Positions 9,601 through 18,691 are shown, counted from the stretch's first letter. The stretch is 64,000 bases of DNA from Dyella flava (GCF_016904955.1 NZ_JADIKE010000039.1:248001-312000); one strand, 5' to 3'. Notes: generated from the sequence alone by a model not told the origin. Program-made: numbers and translations.

Positions 9601-9869
9601 ATCACGGACGTGCCGTTCGAGTTCGAGGCCGAACTGAAGTACAGCAGGTTGTCCACGCCGGTGAGCTGCTGCTCGATCACCTTGGTGACCGTATCTTCCA
9701 TGGTCTGGGCGCTGGCGCCCGGGAAGGTGGCCGTCACTGTCACCTGCGGCGGCGCAATGTTCGGGTAGGACTCCACACCCATGTTCAGTACCGAGATGGT
9801 GCCGACGAGGGTGATGAGGATGGCGACCACCCAGGCAAAAATGGGGCGGTCGATAAAGAAACTCGGCAT
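6681..9869 (-). CDS. acrB: AcrB/MexB-type RND multidrug efflux permease (HAE1 family)
   Basis: This 1062-residue protein has the full AcrB layout: twelve membrane helices and two large periplasmic loops. It starts MPSFFIDRPIFAWVVAI, typical of HAE1 pumps. Proton-relay residues are visible as the Asp pair in GIVVDDAIVVIENV (helix 4) and the Lys in IGLAAKNAILIVEFA (helix 10). It exports drugs and detergents together with a periplasmic adaptor and an outer-membrane TolC-type channel. The adaptor is encoded 11 bases upstream, but no outer-membrane channel gene accompanies this pair. A Ser/Thr-rich insertion (about 7453-7518) interrupts the periplasmic loop just before MIPLSS; E. coli AcrB has only a short turn there. 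The symbol denotes family, not proven orthology. Confidence 0.9.
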   Translation of the reverse strand: MPSFFIDRPIFAWVVAILITLVGTISVLNMGVESYPNIAPPQVTVTATFPGASAQTMEDTVTKVIEQQLTGVDNLLYFSSASNSNGTSVITLSFATGTDPDIAQVQVQNKVSLAQPQLPSEVNLQGVVVAKSNPDFLMFVGLISNNPEIDSNRLSDIVGSEVINQIGRIPGVGATFQVGSEYAMRVWLNPDKMQGYGLSATDVENAITAQNVQFAAGSLGADPATSGQSFTATVSAEGLFNTPEQFGNIILRANSDGTVVRMKDIARTEFGPQTYGFTSTWSGQPVGGFGIQLLPGANALAVAEAVRAKMDELAKDFPQGVTWFAPYDSTPFVQVSIEEVVHTLIEAIILVFFVMLIFLQNFRATIIPTLVIPVALLGTFIGLSPLGFTINQLTLFGMVLAIGIVVDDAIVVIENVERIMTEENLSPREATRKAMGQIQGAVVAITVVLAAVFVPSALQPGATGVIYKQFALTIAVSMGFSAFLALSFTPALCATILKPTHEEKKNFFYNWFNKTFDRVTHTYHGHIGSAVRHAPRWMIVFALVTMLAGYLYTKLPTGFVPSEDQGFALAIVSLPPGATLERSEQVMKEVQDKLASSPLKDTYVGMYQISGFSFVGHSENTGMVFIKLKDWSVRSITADDFIRQANGVLHGIRDAQIFVVNLPTIRGLSQFGGLDMYLQARSGQPRTQLAQALGMLLGKAAQSPTLFGARPNILPDAPQYNLTVDRQQAFALGLSVSDVYNAIQLMLAPVYINNFIYEDRVKRVMVQADAAYRMDTDAFGHIYTPSTLTTSTSSTSSATPSVNGPYNMIPLSSVVHSTWSMAAPSLTRYNGYPAIEIVGDAGKGYSTGQAMATLQDIINTDLPAGFGADWTGQSYQEVLAGNSATLLMILSIVIVFLCLSALYESWSIPVAVLLVVPLGVLGLTLACMLRGFPNDMYFKIGMVTVIGLAAKNAILIVEFAVEQQAEGKTLFDAVLTAARQRLRPILMTSMAFILGVLPLVTSSGAGSNSRHEIGTGVIGGMMFATFLGLLLIPVFYVSVRRMLGDKLDETTHKLARHEHTPH

Positions 9870-9880
9870 CAGTGTTCTCC

Positions 9881-11071
9881 TTACTGATGGCCAGCGGCGG
9901 CAGGAGCCTGTCCGGCTGGTGCCTGGTCAGGCGTCCATGGGGTTGCCTTGGCGGGCGCGCCCGGCTTGACGGCCTGGACACCCGATACGATGACCTCGTC
10001 GCCTGCGTCGAGGCCACTGGTGACGACCCAATTGGTGCCGAGCGTGTTGTCGGCCATCACGCGCTTCTGGGCAACCTTGCCGTCCTTGCCCACAACCAGG
10101 GCATAGGCACCGACAGGATCACGCTGGATCGCAGCCTGCGGGATCAGGAACACCTTATTGAGTTCACCCATGTTGGCCGTCAGGGTGACGTACATGCCTG
10201 GCAGCAGGCGCCGCTCCGGATTGGGCAGGAGAGCGCGCATGTTGATGGCGCCGGTGGTCGGATTGACGATCACCGAGGAGTAATCCAGCGTGCCGAGCTG
10301 GTCGTACCTGTTGCCGCTGGGCAGCGTGATCTGCACGGTGGTCTTGGCCTGCTCCGCCAGTGACACGTTGCCGGCGTGCTGGGCGTGCTCAAGGGTATCC
10401 AGGTCGGCAGCGCTGAGCGTGAAGTTCACATACATCTGGTCAAGTTGGTCGACCGTGGTCAGCAAGGTCGAGCTGGACCCCGTATCGGCGGTGCTGGCGC
10501 CGACGATGGCGCCTTCGGTGACTTGCTGTTCACCGGCGCGGCCGGCGATGGGGCTGGTGACGTTGGTATAGCTGAGGTTGACCTGGGCCGTCTGCACATT
10601 GGCTTCGGCCTGTTTCACCGCGGCCAGGGAGGAGCGCTCGATAGCCTCATCGCTGTCGAGCTGGGCCTGCGAGATGTAGCCCTTTGGCACCAGCTGGCGG
10701 TCGCGGTTGGCGACGATGTGCGCATTGGTATAGGTGGCCTGGGCCGACGCCAGTGCCGCCTGGGCGGCAGCGAGGGTCGCCTTGTACGGTGCCGGGTCGA
10801 TCTGGAACATCAGCTGGCCTTGCTTGACGTCGGTGCCTTCGGTGTAGACGCGCTTGAGCAGCAGGCCCGACACGCGGGCGCGCACGTCAGCGCTGCGATA
10901 CGCCGACAGGCGTCCGACCAGATCCTTGTTGAGTGGAACGTTTTGTGGCTGGGCTTCTACCACGCCCACTGTCGGCGTAGGCATCTTGGGTGGGCCTTGC
11001 TCCTTGCCGCAGGCGGCAAGCGCCAGCAAGCTCAGGCACAGCACCGGTGTGCGCATTGGCGTCGACTTCAT
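9881..11071 (-). CDS. acrA: AcrA-type periplasmic adaptor lipoprotein (membrane fusion protein)
   Basis: This 396-residue protein starts at ATG 11071 with GGAG upstream; the longer open frame to 11218 has no support. The N-terminus is a lipoprotein signal (PVLCLSLLALAACGK, lipobox LAAC). It then shows the adaptor order: a lipoyl half (LSAYRSADVRARVSGLL), an alpha-helical hairpin rich in Ala/Gln (KATLAAAQAALASAQATY), the second lipoyl half (SPIAGRAGEQQV), a beta-barrel and a membrane-proximal domain. The C-terminus is Ala/Pro-rich. It bridges the AcrB-like pump to an outer-membrane channel. The two genes form one unit, with acrA first and an 11-base gap. Confidence 0.9.
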   Translation of the reverse strand: MKSTPMRTPVLCLSLLALAACGKEQGPPKMPTPTVGVVEAQPQNVPLNKDLVGRLSAYRSADVRARVSGLLLKRVYTEGTDVKQGQLMFQIDPAPYKATLAAAQAALASAQATYTNAHIVANRDRQLVPKGYISQAQLDSDEAIERSSLAAVKQAEANVQTAQVNLSYTNVTSPIAGRAGEQQVTEGAIVGASTADTGSSSTLLTTVDQLDQMYVNFTLSAADLDTLEHAQHAGNVSLAEQAKTTVQITLPSGNRYDQLGTLDYSSVIVNPTTGAINMRALLPNPERRLLPGMYVTLTANMGELNKVFLIPQAAIQRDPVGAYALVVGKDGKVAQKRVMADNTLGTNWVVTSGLDAGDEVIVSGVQAVKPGAPAKATPWTPDQAPAGQAPAAAGHQ

Positions 11072-11724
11072 GAGAACTCCATGACTAGCGTAATCGGGGT
11101 AGGGGGAAGCAACGTCCATCCGCATGCCTGGAGGAACTTGCCGGAAAATCTTACGTTTATCGGATAACCGCCCGTTTGTCCTGTGTCGTTCGTCCCTCAA
11201 CGGTAGGGACGCCAGCAAGACTATACCGATCAGTTTACAATTTGTTCGCGGTGCGAATCCAGCCCCTTGCGATCATGACTGAAGACACGGGCTCCGCTGT
11301 GGCATCCATGGCGATCCACTTGTCATGCGTCCGACTCAAGACGCCAGCAACATATTTGCTGCGTGAACTATATACACCTCCCCCCGGGTGCTTTGACCAG
11401 GAGAGCAGCTTCCGCGCACGCTTCAGGCGATGGCTTTCCTGGTCATTTTTCCGCGAAGGCCGGGGCTGTGGGCCTGCCTTTCGACGCAGACGCGCGCTGG
11501 ATTCCGGCCTGCGCAGAGATTAAAAACCGGGAAGGTCCAACGTTTGAGCGTTTGCCTGACACCACGTTGCATGACTGCACGCTGATCCATCCACGCGCGA
11601 ATACAACGTGTTGCTGCGCTGCCGATGGATTCAATGCAAGGCGAAGCGTATGCTTTGAAGGCTTTCTGCTCCATCCCCAGACTGTTTTCACGTCCTATCC
11701 ATCTCCACTTCTTAAGTCGAAGCC
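11072..11724. other. Upstream region between divergent acrAB-like and gdh genes
   Basis: This 653-base region should hold the promoters of both divergent transcripts. Visible items are a possible operator at 11222-11237 and a stretch at about 11437-11522 that ends in GCTGGATTCCGGCCTGCGC. The latter resembles a degenerate copy of a palindromic dispersed repeat common in xanthomonad genomes (recognised from memory, not tested). No gene of convincing quality is present. Confidence 0.4.
11222..11237. promoter_or_regulatory. Possible TetR-type operator upstream of acrAB
   Basis: TATACCGATCAGTTTA contains the near-palindrome ACCGATCAGT (one mismatched pair). On the minus strand it overlaps a TATAGT hexamer that could be the -10 box of the acrAB-like promoter. 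TetR/AcrR-type repressors often bind such sites in RND promoters. No regulator gene is adjacent, so the link is inference. Confidence 0.3.
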
Positions 11725-14700
11725 ATGAATGCGATCCGTGCGACCAACGACATCCCCCTCGCGTCTGTCGTGCTCGAAGAGTTGAAGAAAAGCGGTTTTC
11801 CGAATAAGCGCCTTGATGAGGCGCAATTTTTTATCAGCGCCTTTTTCTCGCGCATTGTCAGTTCCGATGTTGAACTGCATACCCCAGCCGAATGGGCCGC
11901 GGCGATCGCCGGACTCATTGATTTCATGCAGCAGCGTCCTGCGGGCCACGCGGTGATACGCATTGTCGGCGCCGGTCACGCGGGACGCAGCGCCGTTCAA
12001 ATCATCAACGACGACATGCCCTTCCTGATCGACACGGTCAGCATGGTGCTTACCGCGTATTCGCCAGTGCACGCCGTGATCCATCCGGTGGTAAAGGTCA
12101 GCCGCGATGGCAACGGCCAGTTGCAGCGTATTGGCGACGAACAGGGTGGGCCCGAGTCGGTGATCCACTTCGAAGTGGATCATATCGAGGGCGACGCCGC
12201 ACAGGCACAGATCAAGGCCCAGATCGAGGCCGCGCTGGAAGACGTGCGCGCTGCTGTGCGTGACTGGAGCGCGATGCGCGACAAAGCGTTGGCGATTGCC
12301 GACGACTTGCCGAACCGCAAGCTGCCGCTCGATGCCGCATCAGTGAAAGAAGCCAGCCAATTCCTGCGTTGGTTGGCGGACGACAACTTCACCTTCCTGG
12401 GCTATCGCGAATACGAAGTTGCCAAGGCCGAAGGTGACGAAGTGCTGCGGCCGATCGAAGGTTCGGGTCTGGGTATCCTGCACGGACGCGAGCGTTCGGT
12501 GGCGCCGCGCTCTTTGCGCACGCTGGTTGCACACGATCTGCCGCAGTCCGGTGCTTACGACGCCATTATCCTGACCAAGACCAATGCGCGTTCGCACGTG
12601 CATCGTGCTGGCAACATGGATTACGTCGGCGTACTCAAGTTCGACGCCAATGGCACGCCGGTTTCCGAGCAGCGTTTCCTTGGCCTGTTCACTTCCAACG
12701 CTTACATGACGCGTCCACAGGATGTGCCGCTGGTACGCCAGCGCGTGGAAGCGGTGCTGGCGCGTTCGGGCCTGAAGCGCGATTCGTATTCAGGCAAGTC
12801 GCTGCGTCACATCCTTGAAACTCTGCCGCAGGAAGAATTGTTCCAGTCCAGCGAAGACGAGCTGTTTACCACCGCTACCGGCATTCTTGAATTGCAGCAG
12901 CGCGCCCGCGCGCGTTTGTTCGTGCGCCGCGACCGTTATGGCCGTTTCTTCACCTGCCTGGTGTTCGTGCCGCGCGATCGTTTCAATACGGCTGTGCGTG
13001 AGCGCGTGGAAGAGATGCTGCGCGAGGTATTCCACGGTGAAAGCCTGGATTCCAACGTGCTGATGGGCGAGTCCGTACTGGCGCGCCTGCACGTCACGGT
13101 GCGCCCGCATCCGGGCGATCAGCCTGCCTACGATGTGCAGGAACTGGAAGCGCGTCTCGCCCATATCGTGCGTAACTGGCAGGACGGTTTGCGTGACAGC
13201 CTGATCGGCCATGCTGGTGAAGCGCAGGGCGTGGCCCTGCTCAACCGCTTCGGCAAGACGCTGCCGGCCGGTTACATCGAAGACGTTTCGCCCGAAGTGG
13301 CCGCCCACGATGTCATGGCGCTGGCTGGCCTCAAGAGCGATGACTCGATCCATCTGAATCTTTACGAAGATCCGCGTGATCAGAGTCTGCGCTTCAAGGT
13401 GATCCACGTCGGTGCACCGATTTCGCTGTCCGATGCGTTGCCGATGCTGGAAAACATGGGCGTGCGCATGCTCGCCGAACACGTCTACACGCTGGAAAGC
13501 GAAGGCCGCACGCTGACCATCCATGATTTCGAGCTGAAGCCGAAATCACCGTTGGCGTTTGATCTGCCGCATCTGCGTCATCGCTTCGAGCGCAGCTTCG
13601 AAGCGTTGTGGCGCGGTCAGGCCGAGAGCGACGGTTTCAACAATCTGGTGCTATCGGCTCAGGCTGACTGGCGTCAGGTGGCCGTGCTACGCGGCTATTG
13701 CAAGTATCTGCAACAGGTCGGCATCGCGTTCTCGCAGAGCTACATGGAAGAGACGCTCAACCGTTATCCGGCGATTGCCGGCTTGATGATCGAGTTGTTC
13801 AACGCCAAGTTCGATCCGCGTCGTGAACAGCTCAGCGCAGCCGAGCTGGAAAAGGCCCAGGCTGATCTGCGCCGTGAAATGCAGGCGCTGATTCCTGCCG
13901 ACACGCAGAAGGCGAAGCCGGAACTGATCGATGGCATCGTCCATGTGCTGTCTCAATCGCGCGAAGCGCAGGTGCATGGGCTGTGGGAAGCGTTGAAGTC
14001 GCTGCTGGACGATGTCGCCAGCCTTGACGACGAGCGCATCCTGCTGAGCTTCATGAACACCATCCGCGCCACGCTGCGCACCAGCTTCTTCCAGAAGTGG
14101 GACGGTGCGCATCGTCACTACGTCAGCTTCAAGTTCGACTCCAAGCAGGTGCCGGATGCGCCCAAGCCGGTGCCGTATCGCGAGATTTTCGTGTACTCGC
14201 CGCGCGTGGAAGGCATTCACTTGCGTTTCGGGCCGGTGGCTCGCGGCGGCCTGCGTTGGTCCGATCGCCGCGAAGACTTCCGCACCGAAGTGCTGGGCCT
14301 GGTCAAGGCGCAAATGGTGAAGAACACCGTGATCGTGCCGGTAGGCTCGAAGGGCGGTTTCTTCGTCAAGCATCCGCCGGTGGGTGGCGATCGCGATGCG
14401 CAGCTGGCCGAAGGCATTGCCTGCTATCGCCTGTTTATCAATGGCCTGCTGGATATCACCGACAACCTGGTGGAAGGCAAGGTAGTACCGCCGCACGATG
14501 TGGTGCGCCATGACCAGGACGATCCGTACCTGGTGGTGGCTGCCGACAAGGGCACGGCTACGTTCTCCGACATCGCCAATGCGATTTCGGTCGAACACGG
14601 CTTCTGGCTGGGCGACGCCTTCGCTTCCGGTGGTTCCAACGGTTACGACCATAAGGGCATGGGCATCACCGCCAAGGGTGCATGGGAGTCGGTGAAGCGC

Positions 14701-16647
14701 AGCTTCCGTGCGCTGGGCCGTGATTCGCAGACCCAGGATTTCACCTGTGTCGGTATCGGTGACATGTCCGGTGACGTGTTCGGCAACGGCATGCTGTTGT
14801 CCAAGCACATCCGCCTGCTGGCGGCGTTCGATCATCGCCACATCTTCCTCGATCCGAATCCGGATACGGCCAAGTCCTTCGCCGAGCGTGAGCGCATGTT
14901 CAAGCTGCCGCGTTCGAGCTGGGACGACTATGACAAGTCGCTGATCTCCGCCGGCGGCGGCGTGTGGCCACGCAGCGTGAAGTCGATTCCGATTTCGCCA
15001 GAAGTCCGTGCGGCGCTCGGTTTGAAAGCCGATGTGCAGCACATGTCGCCGATCGAACTGCTCAGCGCCATCCTCAAGGCGCCGGTCGACCTGCTGTGGA
15101 ACGGCGGCATCGGTACCTATGTGAAAGCCTCCAGCGAAACTCACGCTGACGTGGGCGATCGCGCCAACAACGCGCTGCGCATCAATGGCGCGGAGCTGCG
15201 TTGCAAGATGGTCGGCGAGGGCGGCAACCTGGGCTTCACGCAGAAGGGTCGTATCGAAGCCGCACAGCATGGTGTGTTGCTCAACACTGACTTCATCGAT
15301 AACTCGGCTGGCGTGGACACCTCCGACCACGAGGTGAACATCAAGATCCTGCTCGACGATGCCGTGCAGCGCAACGAGATCACCGTGGACGGCCGCAACC
15401 AGCAGCTCGCCGCGATGACCGACGAAGTGGGCGAACTGGTGTTGTGGGACAACTACCGCCAGAACCAGGCCATCACACTGATGGAACATCAGTCGGTGAA
15501 GCGTCTGGGTTCGATGGCGCACTTCATCCGCACGCTGGAAGGTGAAGGTCTGCTCGACCGCCAGGTGGAAAATTTGCCCAGCGAAGCCGAGCTGACTGAG
15601 CGCAAGACGCGTGGCCAGGGCCTGACCCGTCCGGAACTGTCGGTGCTGTTGTCATACGACAAGATCCGTCTGTATCAGCAACTGCTGGACTCGGACGTGC
15701 CGGAAGATCCGTACCTGTCGAAGGAACTGGTGCGCTACTTCCCGGCGCCGCTGCACGACAAGTACGCCGTGCATATGCAGCGCCATCGCCTGAAACGCGA
15801 AATTATCGCCACCGCCGTCACCAATTCCACCATCAACCGCATGGGCGCCACCTTCATGATGCGCATGCAGGAAGATACGGGGCAGGGCCCGGCGGCGATC
15901 GCCAAGGCGTATACCGCCGCGCGTGAGATTCTCGGCGCGCGTGACCTGTGGGCGCAGATCGAAGCACAGGACAGCAAGGTCGCAGAAGACACGCAGGTCG
16001 ATGCGATCATGCAGATCTGGTCGCTGCTGCGTCACATCACGCGCTGGCTGCTGAACCGCCCGGGTGGCACGCTGGACATTGCGGCCAATGTGGAGCGTTA
16101 TCAGGCTGCCGTGGCCGAGCTCGGCGCCACCGTCCCGGATGCGCTGACCCCGGCCGGCAAGGCTGACTTCAGCACCAGCCAGGAAAAGTGGGAAGGCCTT
16201 GGTTTGCCGACCGATCTCGCCGTGCGGCTGGCCAAGGTGCCGGAGCTGCGTGCGATGCTCGACATGGTCGAGGTGGCCAAGCAGACCGGACGGCCGCTCG
16301 CCAAGGTAGCCAACGTGTTCTATGAACTGGGTCAGGTGTTGGATCTGGAATGGCTGCGCGGCCAGATCGAAGCCTTGCCGGTGGAAGGTCACTGGCACGC
16401 CCAGGCTCGCGGCTCGCTGCTGGATGAACTCAATCATCAGCATCGCGCACTGGCTATCCAGGTGCTCACGCTGGATGGTGGCAATAAGGATGTCTCGCTG
16501 GTGCAGGCATGGCTGGATCGCGATGATCCCACGCTGAAGTACACCCGCAGCATGCTGTCGGAAATCCTCACGCAGAACGCGGATTACCCGATTGCCTCGG
16601 TGGCCGTGCGCCGTCTGGCACAGTTGGCGCAGGTGCCAGTCGCCTGA
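11725..16647 (+). CDS. gdhB: NAD-specific glutamate dehydrogenase, large bacterial (180-kDa) type
   Basis: This 1640-residue protein matches the large NAD-GDH class in length (about 1600). It catalyses oxidative deamination of glutamate to 2-oxoglutarate and ammonium, mainly for amino-acid catabolism. The N-terminal half carries ACT-like regulatory segments (for example MPFLIDTVSMVLTAYSPVHA). The catalytic part begins near residue 830 with RFGPVARGGLRWSDRREDFR, followed by VKAQMVKNTVIVPVGSKGGF (nucleotide and substrate Lys region). Further motifs are DKGTATFSDIAN and GIGDMSGDVFGNG. ATG 11725 has only a weak ribosome site, but the N-terminus reads as family-like. It appears to be a single-gene transcript followed by a strong palindrome. 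Confidence 0.93.
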   Translation: MNAIRATNDIPLASVVLEELKKSGFPNKRLDEAQFFISAFFSRIVSSDVELHTPAEWAAAIAGLIDFMQQRPAGHAVIRIVGAGHAGRSAVQIINDDMPFLIDTVSMVLTAYSPVHAVIHPVVKVSRDGNGQLQRIGDEQGGPESVIHFEVDHIEGDAAQAQIKAQIEAALEDVRAAVRDWSAMRDKALAIADDLPNRKLPLDAASVKEASQFLRWLADDNFTFLGYREYEVAKAEGDEVLRPIEGSGLGILHGRERSVAPRSLRTLVAHDLPQSGAYDAIILTKTNARSHVHRAGNMDYVGVLKFDANGTPVSEQRFLGLFTSNAYMTRPQDVPLVRQRVEAVLARSGLKRDSYSGKSLRHILETLPQEELFQSSEDELFTTATGILELQQRARARLFVRRDRYGRFFTCLVFVPRDRFNTAVRERVEEMLREVFHGESLDSNVLMGESVLARLHVTVRPHPGDQPAYDVQELEARLAHIVRNWQDGLRDSLIGHAGEAQGVALLNRFGKTLPAGYIEDVSPEVAAHDVMALAGLKSDDSIHLNLYEDPRDQSLRFKVIHVGAPISLSDALPMLENMGVRMLAEHVYTLESEGRTLTIHDFELKPKSPLAFDLPHLRHRFERSFEALWRGQAESDGFNNLVLSAQADWRQVAVLRGYCKYLQQVGIAFSQSYMEETLNRYPAIAGLMIELFNAKFDPRREQLSAAELEKAQADLRREMQALIPADTQKAKPELIDGIVHVLSQSREAQVHGLWEALKSLLDDVASLDDERILLSFMNTIRATLRTSFFQKWDGAHRHYVSFKFDSKQVPDAPKPVPYREIFVYSPRVEGIHLRFGPVARGGLRWSDRREDFRTEVLGLVKAQMVKNTVIVPVGSKGGFFVKHPPVGGDRDAQLAEGIACYRLFINGLLDITDNLVEGKVVPPHDVVRHDQDDPYLVVAADKGTATFSDIANAISVEHGFWLGDAFASGGSNGYDHKGMGITAKGAWESVKRSFRALGRDSQTQDFTCVGIGDMSGDVFGNGMLLSKHIRLLAAFDHRHIFLDPNPDTAKSFAERERMFKLPRSSWDDYDKSLISAGGGVWPRSVKSIPISPEVRAALGLKADVQHMSPIELLSAILKAPVDLLWNGGIGTYVKASSETHADVGDRANNALRINGAELRCKMVGEGGNLGFTQKGRIEAAQHGVLLNTDFIDNSAGVDTSDHEVNIKILLDDAVQRNEITVDGRNQQLAAMTDEVGELVLWDNYRQNQAITLMEHQSVKRLGSMAHFIRTLEGEGLLDRQVENLPSEAELTERKTRGQGLTRPELSVLLSYDKIRLYQQLLDSDVPEDPYLSKELVRYFPAPLHDKYAVHMQRHRLKREIIATAVTNSTINRMGATFMMRMQEDTGQGPAAIAKAYTAAREILGARDLWAQIEAQDSKVAEDTQVDAIMQIWSLLRHITRWLLNRPGGTLDIAANVERYQAAVAELGATVPDALTPAGKADFSTSQEKWEGLGLPTDLAVRLAKVPELRAMLDMVEVAKQTGRPLAKVANVFYELGQVLDLEWLRGQIEALPVEGHWHAQARGSLLDELNHQHRALAIQVLTLDGGNKDVSLVQAWLDRDDPTLKYTRSMLSEILTQNADYPIASVAVRRLAQLAQVPVA

Positions 16648-16653
16648 TGTTGT

Positions 16654-16682
16654 AAGCCCTCTCCCTTTCGGGGAGAGGGCTT
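16654..16682. repeat. GC-rich palindrome downstream of gdh
   Basis: A perfect 12-bp stem (16654-16665 with 16671-16682, loop TTTCG) begins 7 bases after the stop. The tail is not T-rich. The core CCCTCTCCC recurs in other intergenic palindromes of this window (32923-32945), so it looks like a dispersed repeat that may also stabilise or end the transcript. Confidence 0.7.
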
Positions 16683-16910
16683 GGGTGAGGGGCAAGCTCA
16701 AATGGTGCCTGCCTATGCGCAAAAACAAAGTGCAATCAGGCGCGCATGAACATGTTTTTTCCGCGAGCCTGGTCCCTTAGCTCCCCCTCTCTTTCCAGCG
16801 GGGCTTGCCCTCCGGTTGTGAGGAGAGCAGCGGGCTTCATGGATTCAGGCATGGTCAGCCCACCCTGTGTGTCGTAAGCTCGACCGCATACTTGCATCGA
16901 GATGGACTTT

Positions 16911-17672
16911 ATGCGCCTCGCGTTTGTCGCCAGCGAAACCAATGTTGCCCAGCAAGCACGTCGCAAACTTGTGGAACGTTACGGCGATGTACCTGCTACC
17001 GAAGCGGAAGTGATCGTCGCCTTGGGCGGTGACGGCTTCATGCTGCGCACCCTGCACGCGCATCGTGCAGTCGCCGCGCCTGTTTACGGCATGAAGCTGG
17101 GCCGCGTCGGCTTTTTGATGAACAAGCACAAGATCGAAGAATTGCCGGAGCGCATCGTGCGTGCGCACGCTGCCGAATTGTTCCCGCTGGAAATGCAGAC
17201 GACTGATGCGGATGGTCAGTCGCGCTGCGCGCTGGCTTTCAACGAAGTGTCGCTGCTGCGGCAAACCAATCAGGCCGCGCACCTGGAAGTGAAGCTTAAC
17301 GACGAGGTCAAGCTCGCCACGCTGGTCTGCGACGGCATCCTGGTTTCCACGCCAGCCGGTTCCACCGCGTACAACCTGTCGGCACATGGACCGATTCTTC
17401 CGCTGGATGCCAATGTGCTGGCGCTGACGCCCATCAGCCCATTCCGTCCGCGCCGCTGGCGCGGCGCCATCCTGCCGCACCGCACCCAGGTCAGCCTGCG
17501 CGTGCTGGATCCGGGTAAGCGGCCAATCAGTGCCACGGCCGACTTCCTTGAGGTACGCAATGTCCGTAGCGTGGACATCCACCAGTCGCAGGAGCAGGGC
17601 GTGCGCTTGTTGTTCGATCCGGAGCACAATCTGGAGCAGCGCATCCTGGACGAGCAGTTTGCTGCGGATTGA
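16911..17672 (+). CDS. nadK: NAD kinase
   Basis: This 253-residue enzyme phosphorylates NAD to NADP. Visible family motifs are [13 protein letters not shown] (GGDG nucleotide site), [21 protein letters not shown] (NE/D motif) and [15 protein letters not shown] (active-site loop). The end, [18 protein letters not shown], is typical of xanthomonad NadK. ATG 16911 is preferred because the family begins with the short strand RLAFVAS; ATG 16902 would add three residues. Neither has a strong ribosome site. The 5'-nucleotidase follows after 13 bases, and both are probably co-transcribed, linking NADP synthesis with nucleotide turnover. Confidence 0.95.
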   Translation: MRLAFVASETNVAQQARRKLVERYGDVPATEAEVIVALGGDGFMLRTLHAHRAVAAPVYGMKLGRVGFLMNKHKIEELPERIVRAHAAELFPLEMQTTDADGQSRCALAFNEVSLLRQTNQAAHLEVKLNDEVKLATLVCDGILVSTPAGSTAYNLSAHGPILPLDANVLALTPISPFRPRRWRGAILPHRTQVSLRVLDPGKRPISATADFLEVRNVRSVDIHQSQEQGVRLLFDPEHNLEQRILDEQFAAD

Positions 17673-17685
17673 AACCACTTCAGCC

Positions 17686-18612
17686 ATGACCCGAACACCC
17701 GTTGCTCACGATCCCCGCGCCGCCACCGACAACAAGCTGGTGGTCGCGATCTCGTCGCGTGCCTTGTTCGATCTGGGTGACAGCCACAATTTGTTTGAGC
17801 GGGAAGGTCTCGATGCCTACCGCGCATTTCAAATCGAGCATGAAAACGAGATCCTGCAGCCGGGCGTGGCCTTTCCGCTGGTGCAGAAGCTGCTCGGTCT
17901 GAACAAGCTGGCGGGCGATGTGCCGCCGGTCGAGGTGATTCTGCTATCACGCAATTCCGGCGATACCGGCTTGCGCATCTTCAACGCCATCCAGCATTAC
18001 GGCCTGGAAATCAGTCGGGCGGCCTTCACCAGCGGCGCGCCGACCTCCGATTACATCGCGCCATTCAGGGCCGATCTGTTTCTTTCCGCCAATGCCGAGG
18101 ATGTCGGCCGGGCGCTGAAAGCCGGGGTGGCTGCCGCCACGATCCTGCCTTCGGTCGCACCGCCGCGCGCTAGCGAGCAACTACGCATTGCTTTTGATGG
18201 CGATGCGGTGATTTTCGGCGATGAAGGCGAGCGCGTTTCGCGCGAGGAAGGCCTGGAAGCATTTCACCGCAGCGAGACCGAACTGGCCGATGAGCCGCTA
18301 TCGGTGGGGCCGTTCCGTGGTTTCCTTTCCGCGGTGCATCGTTTACAGGCGGCATTCCCGGCAGAAAACTCACCTATCCGCACCGCACTAGTCACCGCTC
18401 GCTCTGCACCGGCGCACAAGCGCGTGATTCTTACCTTGCGCCGCTGGGGCGTGCGCATCGATGAAGCGCTATTCCTTGGCGGCCGTGACAAAGGCCCGTT
18501 CCTGGATGCTTTCGGCGCCGACATCTTTTTCGATGATTCGCCGGCCAACGTGGAGTCCGCGCGCAAGCATGTGGCGACGGGACATGTGCCCCACGGCGTC
18601 AGTAATGGCTAG
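17686..18612 (+). CDS. 5'-nucleotidase, cytosolic Nt5_1 (cN-I-like) family
   Basis: This 308-residue protein begins at ATG 17686; the longer frame upstream overlaps nadK and is not credible. It resembles the Nt5_1 family of cytosolic 5'-nucleotidases, haloacid-dehalogenase-fold enzymes that dephosphorylate nucleoside monophosphates. Recognisable segments are VVAISSRALFDLGDSHNLF, VEVILLSRNSGDTGLRIFNA, FTSGAPTSDYIAPFRADLFL and the late acidic motif DAFGADIFFDDSPANVE, which likely contributes Mg2+-binding Asp residues. It lies 13 bases after nadK and is followed by a long hairpin. Substrate preference cannot be read from the sequence. Confidence 0.8.
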   Translation: MTRTPVAHDPRAATDNKLVVAISSRALFDLGDSHNLFEREGLDAYRAFQIEHENEILQPGVAFPLVQKLLGLNKLAGDVPPVEVILLSRNSGDTGLRIFNAIQHYGLEISRAAFTSGAPTSDYIAPFRADLFLSANAEDVGRALKAGVAAATILPSVAPPRASEQLRIAFDGDAVIFGDEGERVSREEGLEAFHRSETELADEPLSVGPFRGFLSAVHRLQAAFPAENSPIRTALVTARSAPAHKRVILTLRRWGVRIDEALFLGGRDKGPFLDAFGADIFFDDSPANVESARKHVATGHVPHGVSNG

Positions 18613-18619
18613 GGCCTGC

Positions 18620-18666
18620 TTACACTATTTGCGTGGCTCCCGGCGTGAGCTACGCAAATAGTGTAA
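18620..18666. terminator. Long 20-bp hairpin between convergent genes
   Basis: Arms 18620-18639 and 18647-18666 match at 19 of 20 positions with a 7-base loop. The stem lies between the nucleotidase stop and the convergent aldo/keto reductase stop. There is no T-tract on either side, so it is either a bidirectional transcript-end stabiliser or a palindromic repeat. Its arms (TTACACTATTTGCGT) are AT-richer than the surroundings. Confidence 0.6.
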
Positions 18667-18691
18667 ACAGCCCCTGGAGTCTAATCATCCA

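Noticed and set aside
7797-9887. 696-codon plus-strand frame across the acrB-like gene
   Set aside because: It is antisense to a clear RND permease, rich in His/Arg/Gly/Asp as expected for a shadow of a high-GC gene, and shows no domain.
11176-11728. Two overlapping short plus-strand frames between acrA and gdh
   Set aside because: They run through a probable dispersed repeat and lack starts with ribosome sites; translations look random.
13687-15522. 611-codon minus-strand frame inside glutamate dehydrogenase
   Set aside because: It is a shadow frame of a high-GC gene with regular codon use; the sense strand encodes an unmistakable enzyme.
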